From Priestia abyssalis (lineage in GTDB: Bacteria > Bacillota > Bacilli > Bacillales > Bacillaceae_H), in NCBI RefSeq assembly GCF_002019595.1, contig NZ_KV917369.1:4542624-4606623 (forward strand): DNA of 64,000 nt. Reading direction: 5' to 3'. The position numbers and the translations under genes are program-made. The number at the start of each line of letters is the position of its first letter. Position 1 is the first letter of the stretch. The notes under the pieces are model-generated. The model was not told the origin of the DNA. It was given only the letters and a program-made list of their open reading frames with translations, and did not search any database. Positions 49,006 to 58,522 of the stretch are shown here, piece after piece.

Positions 49006-49238
49006 TATTCTTCCTCCTGCACAACAAACGGTTCTAGCTGTCCATCCTCACGCAGAACATGCTCCATTTGTTTTTCAATTTGCTGTAAACGTTCATGACA
49101 GAACTTTGAAATCTCCATTCCTTCTTGAAAGTGCTGAATGGCTTTTTCCAAAGGAACGTCTCCCTCTTCCAGCTTTGTTACGATTTCTTCCAACTTTTCC
49201 ATTGCTTCTTCAAAAGAATAGTTTTTTTGATCACTCAT
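49005..49238 (-). CDS. xseB: exodeoxyribonuclease VII small subunit
   Basis: Small helical subunit (77 residues) that binds XseA; the complex degrades single-stranded DNA. It matches the family pattern [43 protein letters not shown]. The start overlaps the xseA stop by eight bases and the stop overlaps the ispA start by one, so the three are translationally coupled. Confidence 0.93.
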   Translation of the reverse strand: MSDQKNYSFEEAMEKLEEIVTKLEEGDVPLEKAIQHFQEGMEISKFCHERLQQIEKQMEHVLREDGQLEPFVVQEEE

Positions 49239-50592
49239 TACTAAAACGCTCCTCTACTTTTGCAACTTCACATTGTAAGTCTCCGTCTGATAAGCGAACG
49301 TGAATCATATCTCCCGTCGAAACTCGCTTTGTACTTTTCACCAATTGATTGTCTGCATCGTAGACAAGGCTGTAGCCTCGTTCCATCGTTTTCAGCGGAC
49401 TTAGGGTATTCAACTTGGAAGCGGCCGAAACAAATGACATTTGATGTTGCTTTAAAATAGCCTGCATCTCTTTTATTAACGCTTTTGTCAGGAGTTGGTG
49501 CTGTTCTGCTGAGCGCTTCGCTTGCTCTCTTGGATGATTGCGAAGCAACAGACGGGCAAGCTGTTCATATTTTTCTTTTTTCCCCTCAATATTTCTTCTA
49601 CTCTCACGATACAGCCGATCCATCAATTTGTCTAATTCTTGCTCTTTTTGCTCACATAATTTACCTGGATAGCGAAAAGCATATGATTTTTGGGCACGAT
49701 GGAGCCTTTCCTTCTGAAAAGCCATCATTTCTCTCATGACACGCATCATTCGGATTTTACGCTGCCCGATACGCTCCATCACCTCTGTTAAATGAGGTAC
49801 TGCCAGTTCGGCCGCCCCTGTTGGCGTAGGCGCACGCAAATCCGCTACGAAGTCCGCAATCGTAAAGTCCGTTTCATGCCCGACTGCTGAAATGATAGGA
49901 ATGTCAGACTCATAAATCGCCCGAGCAACCGACTCTTCATTAAATGCCCACAATTCTTCAATCGATCCACCGCCGCGGCCAACAATCAGAACATCCAAGT
50001 CGCCGAGACGGTTTGCTTGTTCGATAGCCTTGACAATAGATGGAGCCGCGTTCGCCCCCTGTACTAAAGCGGGAATTAAAACGATTTCCCCGATTGGATA
50101 ACGCCGCCTTAACGTCGTTATAATATCGCGAATTGCTGCTCCCGTTGGTGAGGTAACGACACCGATACGGCTTGGATACGGAGGAAGGGGACGTTTGCGG
50201 GCCTCATCGAAAAACCCTAGTTCCTGGAGCTTTTCCTTCAGCTGTTCATAAGCCAAATATAAATTACCAATGCCATCCGGCTGCATTTCTTTTACATACA
50301 TTTGATAATTTCCACTTGGCTCGTAAACAGAAATCTCGCCTCGCATCATCACTTTCATTCCACTCTCGGGCCGGAATGCTAAACCACGGTTATAACCTGC
50401 AAACATAACTGCTTGAATACGGGCATTTTCATCCTTTAAGGTAAAATACATATGTCCTCGGCTATGTAGTTTGAAATTCGATAGCTCTCCCTTGATCCAA
50501 ATGTCTTGAAGATGCGGGTCGACATCGAATTTTCTCTTTATATACTTCGTTAAAGCCGTAACCGTTAAATACCTGATCTCACTCATTGTCAT
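49231..50592 (-). CDS. xseA: exodeoxyribonuclease VII large subunit
   Basis: Catalytic subunit with an N-terminal OB fold ([40 protein letters not shown]) and a nuclease domain with [32 protein letters not shown] and [23 protein letters not shown], then long coiled coils. It has 453 residues. The start may be this ATG or the one two codons later; both follow GGGAG. It lies right after nusB, with no folD between. Confidence 0.94.
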   Translation of the reverse strand: MTMSEIRYLTVTALTKYIKRKFDVDPHLQDIWIKGELSNFKLHSRGHMYFTLKDENARIQAVMFAGYNRGLAFRPESGMKVMMRGEISVYEPSGNYQMYVKEMQPDGIGNLYLAYEQLKEKLQELGFFDEARKRPLPPYPSRIGVVTSPTGAAIRDIITTLRRRYPIGEIVLIPALVQGANAAPSIVKAIEQANRLGDLDVLIVGRGGGSIEELWAFNEESVARAIYESDIPIISAVGHETDFTIADFVADLRAPTPTGAAELAVPHLTEVMERIGQRKIRMMRVMREMMAFQKERLHRAQKSYAFRYPGKLCEQKEQELDKLMDRLYRESRRNIEGKKEKYEQLARLLLRNHPREQAKRSAEQHQLLTKALIKEMQAILKQHQMSFVSAASKLNTLSPLKTMERGYSLVYDADNQLVKSTKRVSTGDMIHVRLSDGDLQCEVAKVEERFSNE

Positions 50593-50634
50593 CCATCTCC
50601 CTTAATTCAGAGATCTGCTTTTTGACACTCAAGC

Positions 50635-50655
50635 CATCCCGTTAACAGCGGGATG
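50635..50655 (-). terminator. hairpin in the nusB-xseA gap
   Basis: CATCCCG (50635-50641) and CGGGATG (50649-50655) with loop TTAACAG, directly after nusB. No T run follows on the minus strand, so it may be a weak terminator, an RNA-processing site or an insertion scar where folD sits in other Bacillus species. Confidence 0.5.
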
Positions 50656-50665
50656 TTATCAAACA

Positions 50666-51055
50666 TTACTCGATTGTTTGAAGCACTTTTGATAGTACAC
50701 CGTTAATAAACCGATTTGCTTGAGAGTCGCTGAATTTCTTCGCCAGCTCAATCGCTTCATTTAGGCTTACGCTTGTCGGGATATCCTCTTCGTATGTCAT
50801 TTCGTACACAGCCAAACGCAAAATCGCACGGTCTACTGCCGCCACCCTTTCAAGTGTCCATTTCTCTAAATGTTTGCGCAATGTAGCATCTATTTCTTCT
50901 ACATGTTCCACTGTTCCTAATACAAGCTTTTGTAAAAACGGATCTATTTCCTCTGTTTGAACGACATTTCGGATGGCCTCCAGCGGTTCCGTCTGCCCTA
51001 AATCGTATTGAAACAAAGCCTGTAATGCTTTTTCGCGTGCTGTACGTCTTTTCAT
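50666..51055 (-). CDS. nusB: transcription antitermination factor NusB
   Basis: RNA-binding protein of the rRNA antitermination complex, pairing with NusE (S10) on boxA RNA. It has 129 residues, all helical, starting [17 protein letters not shown] with the RNA-binding Arg-rich N-terminus, and ending [31 protein letters not shown], the family signature. It is preceded by a 460-base gap with structured elements (51140-51270) and the yqhY terminator. Confidence 0.95.
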   Translation of the reverse strand: MKRRTAREKALQALFQYDLGQTEPLEAIRNVVQTEEIDPFLQKLVLGTVEHVEEIDATLRKHLEKWTLERVAAVDRAILRLAVYEMTYEEDIPTSVSLNEAIELAKKFSDSQANRFINGVLSKVLQTIE

Positions 51056-51139
51056 TCCTTATATTCTCCTTTGTCTATTCTATATATATTCCACTTAATA
51101 ACTCGACACGTTATCATTTGATCGAGAGATATTCACAAT

Positions 51140-51270
51140 TGGCGTTCCAGACAACTTGAATCCTCCCGGTTCACCTATGCGGATGGCACCAACCCCGCAA
51201 AAAGGGGGGCAGCCGCCTAGGTCTAGAAAATTCGGCATGGCCGTTCTTTGGTCATGTCGAATTTTCTAAA
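51140..51270 (-). ncRNA. structured element in the nusB leader, family not recognised
   Basis: Two stem systems lie in the 460-base gap upstream of nusB. One pairs TAGAAAATTCGGCATGGC (51224-51241) with GTCATGTCGAATTTTCTA (51251-51268). The other pairs CCTATGCGG (51174-51182) with CCGCCTAGG (51213-51221) and holds an inner CCCC/GGGG hairpin. On the minus strand this is followed by GGTGAACCGGGAGGATTCAA. No known riboswitch or T-box was matched by eye. The rest of 51271-51464 is A/T-rich and could hold the nusB promoter. Confidence 0.45.
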
Positions 51271-51464
51271 TCGATCTATATAATCGAAATATCCTATCAA
51301 AATAATAGCATAATTTTTTGACCATCGTACACATTCTGTATTTTGAGACTTTTTGCGCCTCTCTTATTTATTTCCTTCTCTTTCTCGAAACAATCACAAC
51401 AAGTTTCTTTTCTTTCATCGCCAGGAAAAGTACAAGCACCTTGACCAAAGAAGGCCGAATAACG

Positions 51465-51503
51465 AAAAAAGACTGCCTATATAGGACATAGGCAAGTCTT
51501 TTT
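51465..51503 (-). terminator. terminator after yqhY
   Basis: GACTGCCTAT pairs with ATAGGCAAGTC (one bulge) between A-run and T-run flanks. It ends the accB-accC-yqhY unit 17 bases past the yqhY stop. Confidence 0.85.
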
Positions 51504-51519
51504 CACAAACACCGAATGA

Positions 51520-51927
51520 TTAAATAGGTTCGATTGTTTCCCCTTCTTGCTTAGGTGTATCGAATTGAACACCGACAATATGAATATTCACTTCATCAAG
51601 CTCTAATGCAGTCATATTTTTTAATGCTTGACGAATATTATCTTGCACCTTTTGGGCAACCGTTGGAATAGAAACACCGAATTTCATAAAGCAATATACA
51701 TCTACTTTAATGCTGTCTTCCGCTAATTCTACTCTTACGCCTTTACCATGATTCTTTTTACCCAACTTTTCCACTACACCGGCTGCAAAATTGCCGCGCA
51801 TGGAGGCGACACCATCCACTTCTGAAGCCGCAATACCCGCTATGACTTCAATCACCTCTGGAGCAATCTCCACTCTCCCTAAGGCATTTTGAGTCTGTCC
51901 CATTTGCAGTAAATTATTTTCACTCAT
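51520..51927 (-). CDS. yqhY: Asp23/Gls24 family envelope stress protein (YqhY)
   Basis: Cytoplasmic protein of 135 residues with the Asp23 domain: GRVEIAPEVIEVIAGIAASEVDGVASMRGN, GVRVELAEDSIKVDVYCFMKFG and VPTVAQKVQDNIRQALKNMTALEL. In B. subtilis YqhY is linked to acetyl-CoA carboxylase control and is encoded with accBC. It follows accC by 59 bases and precedes a terminator, consistent with co-transcription. Confidence 0.93.
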   Translation of the reverse strand: MSENNLLQMGQTQNALGRVEIAPEVIEVIAGIAASEVDGVASMRGNFAAGVVEKLGKKNHGKGVRVELAEDSIKVDVYCFMKFGVSIPTVAQKVQDNIRQALKNMTALELDEVNIHIVGVQFDTPKQEGETIEPI

Positions 51928-51986
51928 CTACTACACCTCCTGTATAACATAATACTATATAAATACCCGTATTTTGTCACTTATCA

Positions 51987-53342
51987 CTATGAATTCATCA
52001 CGTCATATAACTCAAGAAATTTTGTATTGAACTCACCGGCCACAAATTGCTCATGACTTAACAGTTTAAGATGGAACGGAATGGTGGTAGCCACCCCTTC
52101 AATTACAAACTCGCTTAATGCCCGCTTCATTCGCGCCACCGCTTCTTCTCGAGTCGGGGCATGTACAATCAGCTTCGCAATCATGGAATCATAGTAAGGA
52201 GGGATAGAATATCCCGGATAAGCAGCTGAGTCAACCCGCACACCGTAGCCCCCTGGAGGCAAGTACATATTAATTGTCCCTGGAGATGGCATGAAATTCT
52301 TCTCCGGATTTTCAGCATTAATGCGGCATTCAATCGCCCAACCCGAGAATTGCACATCCTCTTGTGCATACGCCAGTTTTTCACCACTCGCCACTTTAAT
52401 TTGCTCTTTAATTAAATCGATGCCTGTGACCATTTCTGTGACAGGATGCTCTACTTGAATACGTGTGTTCATCTCCATAAAATAAAACTTCTTTTCACGA
52501 TAATCATAGATGAACTCAACCGTTCCGGCACCCGTGTACTGAACAGCTTGAGCGGCTTTGACCGCCGCCTCTCCCATTTGCTCGCGTACCGACTCATCCA
52601 GTGCCGGTGAAGGCGTTTCTTCCACCAGCTTTTGCAGACGGCGCTGAATGGAACAATCGCGTTCCCCTAAATGAATGGTGTTTCCAAAACTATCAGCTAA
52701 CACCTGAATTTCAACATGACGGAAATCCTCAATATATTTTTCGATGTATACACCCGGATTTCCAAACGCCGTCGCCGCTTCTTGCTGGGTAATTTGAATG
52801 CCTTTTACAAGCTCGGTTTCATTTTTGGCTACGCGAATTCCTTTTCCGCCGCCTCCGGCCGTTGCTTTAATAATGACCGGATAACCCATTTCATCAGCAA
52901 GCGCTGTAGCTTGTTCGACCGTTTCAATGATTCCCTTTGAACCCGGCACGATCGGTACACCCGCTTCTCGCATCGTTTCTCTCGCTACATCTTTCGTTCC
53001 CATTTTTGTGATGGCTTCAGGGCTCGGACCAACAAATGTAATGTTGCATTCACGGCAAAGCTCGGCAAAATCGGCATTCTCCGCTAAAAAGCCGTATCCC
53101 GGGTGAATGGCATCACATCCAGTCGTTGTTGCCACACTCATGATATTCGTAAAATTTAAATAACTGTCCTTTGATGAGGTAGGCCCGATGCAATACGCTT
53201 CATCTGCCAGCTGCACATGAAGGGAATCCCGGTCGGCTTCTGAGTGTACGGCTACAGACTCAACACCCAGCTCTTTACAAGCACGAATAATTCGTACCGC
53301 AATTTCTCCTCTATTTGCAATCAATAGTTTTTTTATCATCAC
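51987..53342 (-). CDS. accC: acetyl-CoA carboxylase, biotin carboxylase subunit
   Basis: ATP-dependent carboxylation of biotin on AccB, the first half-reaction of malonyl-CoA synthesis. It has 451 residues of ATP-grasp fold: [22 protein letters not shown] at the start, ATP loop [49 protein letters not shown] with the catalytic Glu/Asn/Arg. Twelve bases after accB. It could also supply carboxybiotin to the orphan YqjD carboxyltransferase, but that is inference. Confidence 0.96.
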   Translation of the reverse strand: MMIKKLLIANRGEIAVRIIRACKELGVESVAVHSEADRDSLHVQLADEAYCIGPTSSKDSYLNFTNIMSVATTTGCDAIHPGYGFLAENADFAELCRECNITFVGPSPEAITKMGTKDVARETMREAGVPIVPGSKGIIETVEQATALADEMGYPVIIKATAGGGGKGIRVAKNETELVKGIQITQQEAATAFGNPGVYIEKYIEDFRHVEIQVLADSFGNTIHLGERDCSIQRRLQKLVEETPSPALDESVREQMGEAAVKAAQAVQYTGAGTVEFIYDYREKKFYFMEMNTRIQVEHPVTEMVTGIDLIKEQIKVASGEKLAYAQEDVQFSGWAIECRINAENPEKNFMPSPGTINMYLPPGGYGVRVDSAAYPGYSIPPYYDSMIAKLIVHAPTREEAVARMKRALSEFVIEGVATTIPFHLKLLSHEQFVAGEFNTKFLELYDVMNS

Positions 53343-53353
53343 AAGAGCGCTCC

Positions 53354-53884
53354 TTATTCAGCTTTTACTAAAAATAAAGGTTGTCCATATTCAACAAGCT
53401 GACCGTTTTGGACAAGCACTTCCACAATTTCCCCGTTTACTTCTGCTTCAATTTCATTAAATAATTTCATCGCTTCTACGATACATACAACCGAATCTTT
53501 TTTCACTTTATCGCCAGTTGCTACATAAGCGGCCGTATCTGGTGAAGGCGAAGCATAGAACGTTCCAACCATTGGAGAAGTGATTTTATGTAAAGACTCG
53601 TCTGCTTCGGCTTTTGCTTCTTGTTGCACTTGCTGCTCAGCAGCCGGCGTCTGTACTGCCGCAGCTGGAGGCTGTGCCGCTGCAACTGCCGGCGCCGGCT
53701 GGGGAACAGCTTGTACTACTTGTTCTACCGCTGGAACTGTCACAACTTGGCTTGTTGTAATGGCTCCTTTTTTCTTCATTTTCACCTTTGTTCCATCTTG
53801 CTCAAACACGAATTCTTCAATGGATGATTTATTAATTAGATTGATGATTTCACGAATTTCCTGGATTTTCAACACATCTAACAC
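53354..53884 (-). CDS. accB: biotin carboxyl carrier protein of acetyl-CoA carboxylase
   Basis: Carrier of covalently bound biotin, 176 residues. The N-terminal helix ([21 protein letters not shown]) leads into an Ala/Pro/Gln-rich linker (about 50-95) and a biotinyl domain with the biotinylated Lys140 in [14 protein letters not shown]. Repeated segments of the linker are typical for flexible BCCP arms. First gene of the accB-accC-yqhY unit, starting 190 bases after the repeat that separates it from spoIIIAH. Confidence 0.95.
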   Translation of the reverse strand: MLDVLKIQEIREIINLINKSSIEEFVFEQDGTKVKMKKKGAITTSQVVTVPAVEQVVQAVPQPAPAVAAAQPPAAAVQTPAAEQQVQQEAKAEADESLHKITSPMVGTFYASPSPDTAAYVATGDKVKKDSVVCIVEAMKLFNEIEAEVNGEIVEVLVQNGQLVEYGQPLFLVKAE

Positions 53885-54070
53885 TCCCTATCAAAAATTA
53901 ATCATGCTTATTATTCATGATACGATATATTTTCTTGCCAATTCAATATAATTATCAGCGCTAAATGGAAATTTCTGATAATTTAAGACTAGGTAATATA
54001 AGGAGAAATTATATCCTTATAATATATGTATTTTATCATAAAGACTTCATAATGTTTAGTAGTGATTTTC

Positions 54071-54172
54071 TAATGAAAGGCCCCGTTACAAATCCTGATT
54101 CTACTGGATTTGTAACGGGGCCTTTCATTAGGATGATTGAAAAGAGCTGTTTTTTCCCTTTTCAATCATCCT
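54071..54172 (-). repeat. double-hairpin repeat, copy 5; probable spoIIIA operon terminator
   Basis: On the minus strand hairpin A comes first: AGGATGATTGAAAAG with its complement (54158-54172 and 54130-54144), loop of 13 bases containing AAAAAACAGC. Hairpin B follows with perfect 25-bp arms (54071-54095, 54106-54130), containing GAAAGGCCCCGTTAC. The order A-B and the junction TCCTAATGAAAGGCC parallel copies 1 and 2 (TCCTCCTGAAAGGCC). It lies 80 bases after spoIIIAH. Confidence 0.82.
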
Positions 54173-54250
54173 TATCGTTAAAAGCATATCCTTAAAATAC
54201 TTATTTTATACGTGCGGGATCATGTCTCGCCAATATGTGCGGCGCGTCGG

Positions 54251-54877
54251 TTATTGAGCGGGCTCAAATTCAACAGCCACATATTTCGAACCTAATTCTC
54301 CTCTTACAAGCTGGATAATTTCATTCGCTTGTGTACGAGAATGTTCTTCTTTTGATTTAATGGTGATGCGGACTTCCCCTCCATCAGCTCTTACAAGGGC
54401 ATCTTCATACCCTTTCGATTTAATCAAGGTCTCAATGACCGCTTCTTTAGCTGCTACATCAGCAAGCTCCTGCATTTTATCCATCGCTTCACTTTTTTCT
54501 TGTGCCGTTACATCAGCTGATGCCACAATGTCTTGCAGCCCTTCACGCAGCTTATTGCGCTCATCTTCAATTTCTAAACGCAAAGCTGTAAATAATTCAT
54601 CGCTTTCCACACTGGAAATGATCGCTGAATCTTTCTCCGCTTGAGCTGATTCGTCTTCTGTCGCTTTTGCTTCAGCACCTTTTACATCCTCTTTTTGTTC
54701 TGTCGGCCGCTCAGCAGGCTGCTTTTCTCCTTCCGCCCCTTTTTCTTTATTCTGATCCTCTTCCACCAAAGCCATATTTTCTTGCGGCGCTTCCGGTGAC
54801 GTAATATAGTAAACGGATAAGACAACGACTAAACTCAACATCGTTAATAACCAGACCGTTTGTTTTTTCAATAACAT
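54251..54877 (-). CDS. spoIIIAH: stage III sporulation protein AH
   Basis: Mother-cell membrane protein whose extracellular domain binds forespore SpoIIQ and forms the channel ring across the intermembrane space. It has 208 residues: one N-terminal helix (TVWLLTMLSLVVVLSVYYITS), an acidic low-complexity linker (about 35-85) and a ring-building EscJ-like domain (about 90-205, ISSVESDELFTALRLEIED...). Last gene of the operon. Confidence 0.94.
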   Translation of the reverse strand: MLLKKQTVWLLTMLSLVVVLSVYYITSPEAPQENMALVEEDQNKEKGAEGEKQPAERPTEQKEDVKGAEAKATEDESAQAEKDSAIISSVESDELFTALRLEIEDERNKLREGLQDIVASADVTAQEKSEAMDKMQELADVAAKEAVIETLIKSKGYEDALVRADGGEVRITIKSKEEHSRTQANEIIQLVRGELGSKYVAVEFEPAQ

Positions 54878-54880
54878 TCT

Positions 54881-55546
54881 TTATTCCCCCTTAGACTTTT
54901 TTGGCATGACAGCGACTCTATGACTCGGAACATCCAGCGCTCTTGTCACAGCTTCAATGATCCACTTTTTCACTTGAATGTTCTCCGCTCCTTTTGCCAC
55001 TATCAGCACACCTCTAATTTCCGGTTTTTTTGTTTTAACGACGACAGGCTGTTCCTGGTCGCCGTTTCGTATAATTACCAGTTTGTCATCGGTTGAAGCA
55101 TCTTCTACGTTTCTCGTGCCGCCTTCGCGATCCGTTTCCTTAGTGGATTGTTTTTGCATCACTCTGTCTTTCTCGTACACTTGCGACTCGGTAGCATCGA
55201 GATTGACGATGACTTCTACATCCCCTACCCCGGCGATGCTTTCAAGTGCTGCTTTCAATTGAGTTTCGTAGCGTTCCTCATAGCTGACCATCGATTTAGA
55301 ATGCTCTGATTCTTTTTGTCCGAATACAGGAGCATCTTTCTCTTCAGCCGGCGGTATACTGGAAGAGACTTTTTCCGTCAGCGGAGTGATCGATGTTTGA
55401 GGATTGCTTACAAGCATAAAGGCAGCTCCTGCTCCCAACAGTACAATCACATAAAAAAACTTTGAGTTTTTCTTCTCAGATGATGGTGACTTAGATGGTA
55501 AAAATAAGCGGCGGATTGATGAAAAAAAACCTTCATCCTTGCTCAT
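54881..55546 (-). CDS. spoIIIAG: stage III sporulation protein AG
   Basis: Ring-forming channel protein of the feeding-tube complex, 221 residues. One membrane helix near the N-terminus (FFYVIVLLGAGAAFMLVS), then a Ser-rich linker and a ring-building domain with YETQLKAALESIAGVGDVEVIVNLDATE and PEIRGVLIVAKGAENIQVK. Overlaps spoIIIAF by 14 bases and is 3 bases from spoIIIAH. Confidence 0.94.
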   Translation of the reverse strand: MSKDEGFFSSIRRLFLPSKSPSSEKKNSKFFYVIVLLGAGAAFMLVSNPQTSITPLTEKVSSSIPPAEEKDAPVFGQKESEHSKSMVSYEERYETQLKAALESIAGVGDVEVIVNLDATESQVYEKDRVMQKQSTKETDREGGTRNVEDASTDDKLVIIRNGDQEQPVVVKTKKPEIRGVLIVAKGAENIQVKKWIIEAVTRALDVPSHRVAVMPKKSKGE

Positions 55547-56159
55547 CCTTTTTTACTCCCTCCTCCAACGTCACAGCAATTTTGCTTTCATGAATGCCCC
55601 ATTTATTGGCAAGAAATGATGTGATTTGGTGCTCGTTTTTATTTTCATGTTCATTTTGGATGGGCTTGGAGGTATCAATGGAAACAACTTTAATAGCAGA
55701 CACGGCCTCTTCTCCTTTTGGTTCAAGCGCTACATAGATGGATGTAATGTTTTCATAAGTGCTATTTTCATTAGAAGATTCCAGTTCAATCTTGATATCT
55801 TCAATTGCTACACCATACTGTTCCATCAACTCCTCTTTTACCTCTGTCTCCATTTGGACAGCCATTTGTTCTAAAATATATGCATGTTGTGAAGCTTGTA
55901 TTTCTTTTTTCTTCGATTCCATTAAATTTTCTATATTTTTTTGTTCCGATAAGGAAGATAGATTCATAGAAGCGAGCAATTTATCGACATTGATATGCAA
56001 AACCTGAAAAACAGGTGTAATGATGATCAGCATGAGCAGCAAGCCAATTACCATTTTGGCATACTTTTGCAAACTCGAATTAGGAAGGAGCATATCAATA
56101 ATGGTAGCAAGTAAAATAAATAAAATAATGTTGGCGATCCATTGTGTGAGCGCGGCCAA
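55533..56159 (-). CDS. spoIIIAF: stage III sporulation protein AF
   Basis: Membrane protein of 208 residues with two N-terminal helices (WIANIILFILLATIIDMLLP, YAKMVIGLLLMLIIITPVFQVL) and a soluble domain with SSEQ/KKKEIQASQHAYILEQMAVQ coiled region and VALEPKGEEAVSAIKV. Matches SpoIIIAF by operon position, length and topology; its ring-building fold is weaker than in AG and AH. Its start lies 13 bases after the spoIIIAE stop. Confidence 0.92.
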   Translation of the reverse strand: MAALTQWIANIILFILLATIIDMLLPNSSLQKYAKMVIGLLLMLIIITPVFQVLHINVDKLLASMNLSSLSEQKNIENLMESKKKEIQASQHAYILEQMAVQMETEVKEELMEQYGVAIEDIKIELESSNENSTYENITSIYVALEPKGEEAVSAIKVVSIDTSKPIQNEHENKNEHQITSFLANKWGIHESKIAVTLEEGVKKDEQG

Positions 56160-56172
56160 TTTTCTCCCTCCT

Positions 56173-57360
56173 TTATCGAACCATCATCGTCACATTGCTG
56201 GCCGTAATGATGACAGTTAAACATAAGAAGAACATTAAAGAAACAACGGCAAGCGCTGCAAAGATATAAACGATATTTTTACTGATAATGCTTAAGCAGC
56301 TGATAACCGGTCCGCCGCCTATCGGTTGCAGCAGGGCGGCCGCGAGCTTGTAGATAATGGCCAAAGACAGTACTTTTAAAGCCGGAAAAGCAACAATGAG
56401 CAAGAGAACTGCTACACCCGCCATTCCAATCGTGTTTTTCAGCAATAAGGATGCTCCCATTACCGTATCTGTCGCATCTGTAAACATCCGCCCAACCACC
56501 GGGATAAAATTTCCCGTAATGAATTTAGCTGTTCGAATGGTAATTCCATCGGCTACGGCTGAAGTTGCACCTTGAACGGAAATAACACCAAGAAAGATAG
56601 TCAAGACCGTTCCGAGCAAGCCAATACTGATATTTCGGAGCAATTGGGCAAGCTGGGTGACTTTATATTGATCTGAAAGCGTACTGACAATGCTTAATAA
56701 CGCGGATAAAAATAAGAAAGGCATCACAATATATTGAATGAGCAGCCCGCTCGTATTCATGAGGAAAATGATAATCGGATGAAAGAAAGCGGCGGATATA
56801 ATACCTCCTGATGAGGCCATTAAAGCGAGCAATAATGGAATGAGCGCCATAATGAACTGTACCATCGTTTGGATGGCTTCTGTCGTGTAAGAAATGGCTA
56901 CATGAAAGCTGTTTAAAGCAATAATGATCAATACCATGTAAACAAGAGCATATGCAACTTTACTGACTGCTTTTTGGTCAAATGCATTTTGCAAGTTTTG
57001 TAAAAAGACGCTAAAAATCGTCAATATCAACAAGGTGCCAAGAAGCTTTCCGTTCGCAATGATTTCATGTAAAAAGAATTTAAGAAACCCTGCCAACCAC
57101 TCTTTAATCGAAAAATCCTTTTCCCCTTTCAAAAACTCATATAGGCTGCCTTTTTGACTTTCCGGCAAAAAACCCCCGTAATTCTTTAAGATGTCATCCC
57201 AAAACGATTTAATTTCCTCCATTCCCAACTTATCAATTTGCTCATTGACGATCTCTTGCTGTGTGGGAGATGCTTGTACAGTTTGGGGGATAAAAAAAAA
57301 GAAAAGCAGAAAAAGAGTTAAATAGTGCTTTTTATTAAACGACCTCATATATTTATTCAC
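56173..57360 (-). CDS. spoIIIAE: stage III sporulation protein AE
   Basis: Polytopic membrane protein (395 residues) with a cleavable-type N-terminal signal (YLTLFLLFFFFIPQTVQA) and seven or eight hydrophobic helices, for instance LGTLLILTIFSVFLQNL, FIMALIPLLLALMASSGG, VLTIFLGVISVQGA and IVYIFAALAVVSLMFFLCLTVIITAS. Contains the conserved GGGPVISCLSIISKN. Required with the other SpoIIIA proteins to keep the forespore active through the channel. Confidence 0.94.
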   Translation of the reverse strand: MNKYMRSFNKKHYLTLFLLFFFFIPQTVQASPTQQEIVNEQIDKLGMEEIKSFWDDILKNYGGFLPESQKGSLYEFLKGEKDFSIKEWLAGFLKFFLHEIIANGKLLGTLLILTIFSVFLQNLQNAFDQKAVSKVAYALVYMVLIIIALNSFHVAISYTTEAIQTMVQFIMALIPLLLALMASSGGIISAAFFHPIIIFLMNTSGLLIQYIVMPFLFLSALLSIVSTLSDQYKVTQLAQLLRNISIGLLGTVLTIFLGVISVQGATSAVADGITIRTAKFITGNFIPVVGRMFTDATDTVMGASLLLKNTIGMAGVAVLLLIVAFPALKVLSLAIIYKLAAALLQPIGGGPVISCLSIISKNIVYIFAALAVVSLMFFLCLTVIITASNVTMMVR

Positions 57361-57378
57361 CCCGTCACAGACCGTCTG

Positions 57379-57762
57379 CTAGTTTGGCAACATCGAAAGG
57401 ATTGTTTCAATAATGACCGTTAATATTGGAATAGCCATAGACAAAATCAGGATTTTCCCCCCAAGTTCAATTTTAGAAGCGATGGCTCCTTGACCCGCAT
57501 CCTTTGTAATTTGGGCGCCAAATTCGGCAATATAGGCAATTCCGATAATTTTTAAAATGGTCTCGACGTATACCATGTTTACTTGCGCATTAATCGAAAG
57601 CTTTTCAACCATGCGAATGATCTCCGCAATTTGGTCGACTAAAAATAAAAAGATGACGCATCCAACAAACACGACAAGCAAAAAAGCGTAAGACGATTTT
57701 TGCTCTTTCAGAATCAGCGCCAAAAATGTAGCCACTAGGCCCAATCCGACAATTTGAATCAT
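57379..57762 (-). CDS. spoIIIAD: stage III sporulation protein AD
   Basis: Membrane protein of 127 residues with four hydrophobic segments (IVGLGLVATFLALIL, YAFLLVVFVGCVIFLFLV, VYVETILKIIGIAYIAEFGAQ, ILSMAIPILTVIIETILSM). The motif AEFGAQITKDAGQGAIASKIELGGKIL is typical of the family, which resembles type III secretion export-gate subunits. Confidence 0.94.
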   Translation of the reverse strand: MIQIVGLGLVATFLALILKEQKSSYAFLLVVFVGCVIFLFLVDQIAEIIRMVEKLSINAQVNMVYVETILKIIGIAYIAEFGAQITKDAGQGAIASKIELGGKILILSMAIPILTVIIETILSMLPN

Positions 57763-57783
57763 TTCAATGGTGCATCACCCCCT

Positions 57784-57990
57784 TTATCCTTGAAATAAAA
57801 AGACGGCTTTAATCTTTTTAAATAAATCTTCTACAATTGAAGCGACCATGAATAAAATATAGATAAATCCGATTAGCGTCACCCAGTTCGCATAATCTTT
57901 CTTTCCCATTTGTTCTAATACGGTTACGAGAAAAGCAACCACAATGCCGATGCCCGCAATTTGAAAGATTGTATTCATATCCACACCCAT
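57784..57990 (-). CDS. spoIIIAC: stage III sporulation protein AC
   Basis: Small membrane protein of 68 residues with two helices (IFQIAGIGIVVAFLVTVLEQMG and WVTLIGFIYILFMVASIVEDLF). Same length and operon place as B. subtilis SpoIIIAC. It starts 19 bases after spoIIIAB. Confidence 0.93.
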   Translation of the reverse strand: MGVDMNTIFQIAGIGIVVAFLVTVLEQMGKKDYANWVTLIGFIYILFMVASIVEDLFKKIKAVFLFQG

Positions 57991-58009
57991 CTATTTTTCC
58001 TCCCATAAG

Positions 58010-58522
58010 CTACATCAGTAAAATGACGAGTAATAGTCCTGTTAAGAAACCAAGACTTTTAACCATTTTTTCATATTGCGCCTGTCTTTCCACTGCATCT
58101 TTCTCCTCTCTTTCCAAATGGGAAAGAGCCAATAAAATGTGTTTTTGCTGAGAATAGCGGTCATGTTGGCCAAGCGTTTCCCCAAATTGCTTCAACACTT
58201 CCATTTCACCCTGTCTCAAAGACGTATGACTCCAAACCTCTTCCAAACTGTTCTCCCACGCATATTTGACACCGGCTTCTTCCGATTCCAGTCTTGATGC
58301 AAACCGCTCAAACAAAAGAGACAACGGTTTAGGCAGCTGGGCTGCCAGCAGTAAAGCAATCTCTCTCAGTGGACGGTGGCTGTACATAATCTCTGCCTCG
58401 AGCGACTGCAAGGCGGTCTTTAACTGTCTTAGCTGTCTTGGACGGTCGCTCAGCTGCTTCGCCATTTCGAACCCAGCCCATGTCGAAGCCGCTAAAATGA
58501 AGATGGCTCCAAACAACTTCAT
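58010..58522 (-). CDS. spoIIIAB: stage III sporulation protein AB
   Basis: Membrane-tethered protein of 170 residues with an N-terminal helix (LFGAIFILAASTWAGFEMA), a helical cytoplasmic domain (RPRQLRQLKTALQSLEAEIMYSHRPLREI) and a C-terminal hydrophobic segment (SLGFLTGLLLVILLM). It resembles type II secretion F-like scaffolds. It overlaps spoIIIAA by four bases. Confidence 0.93.
   Translation of the reverse strand: MKLFGAIFILAASTWAGFEMAKQLSDRPRQLRQLKTALQSLEAEIMYSHRPLREIALLLAAQLPKPLSLLFERFASRLESEEAGVKYAWENSLEEVWSHTSLRQGEMEVLKQFGETLGQHDRYSQQKHILLALSHLEREEKDAVERQAQYEKMVKSLGFLTGLLLVILLM

Noticed and set aside
51150-51225. ZTP (pfl) riboswitch or T-box in the yqhY-nusB gap
   Set aside because: Short matches such as CCGCCTAGG and GGATGGCACC lie on the strand opposite to nusB, and the rest of each consensus is missing.
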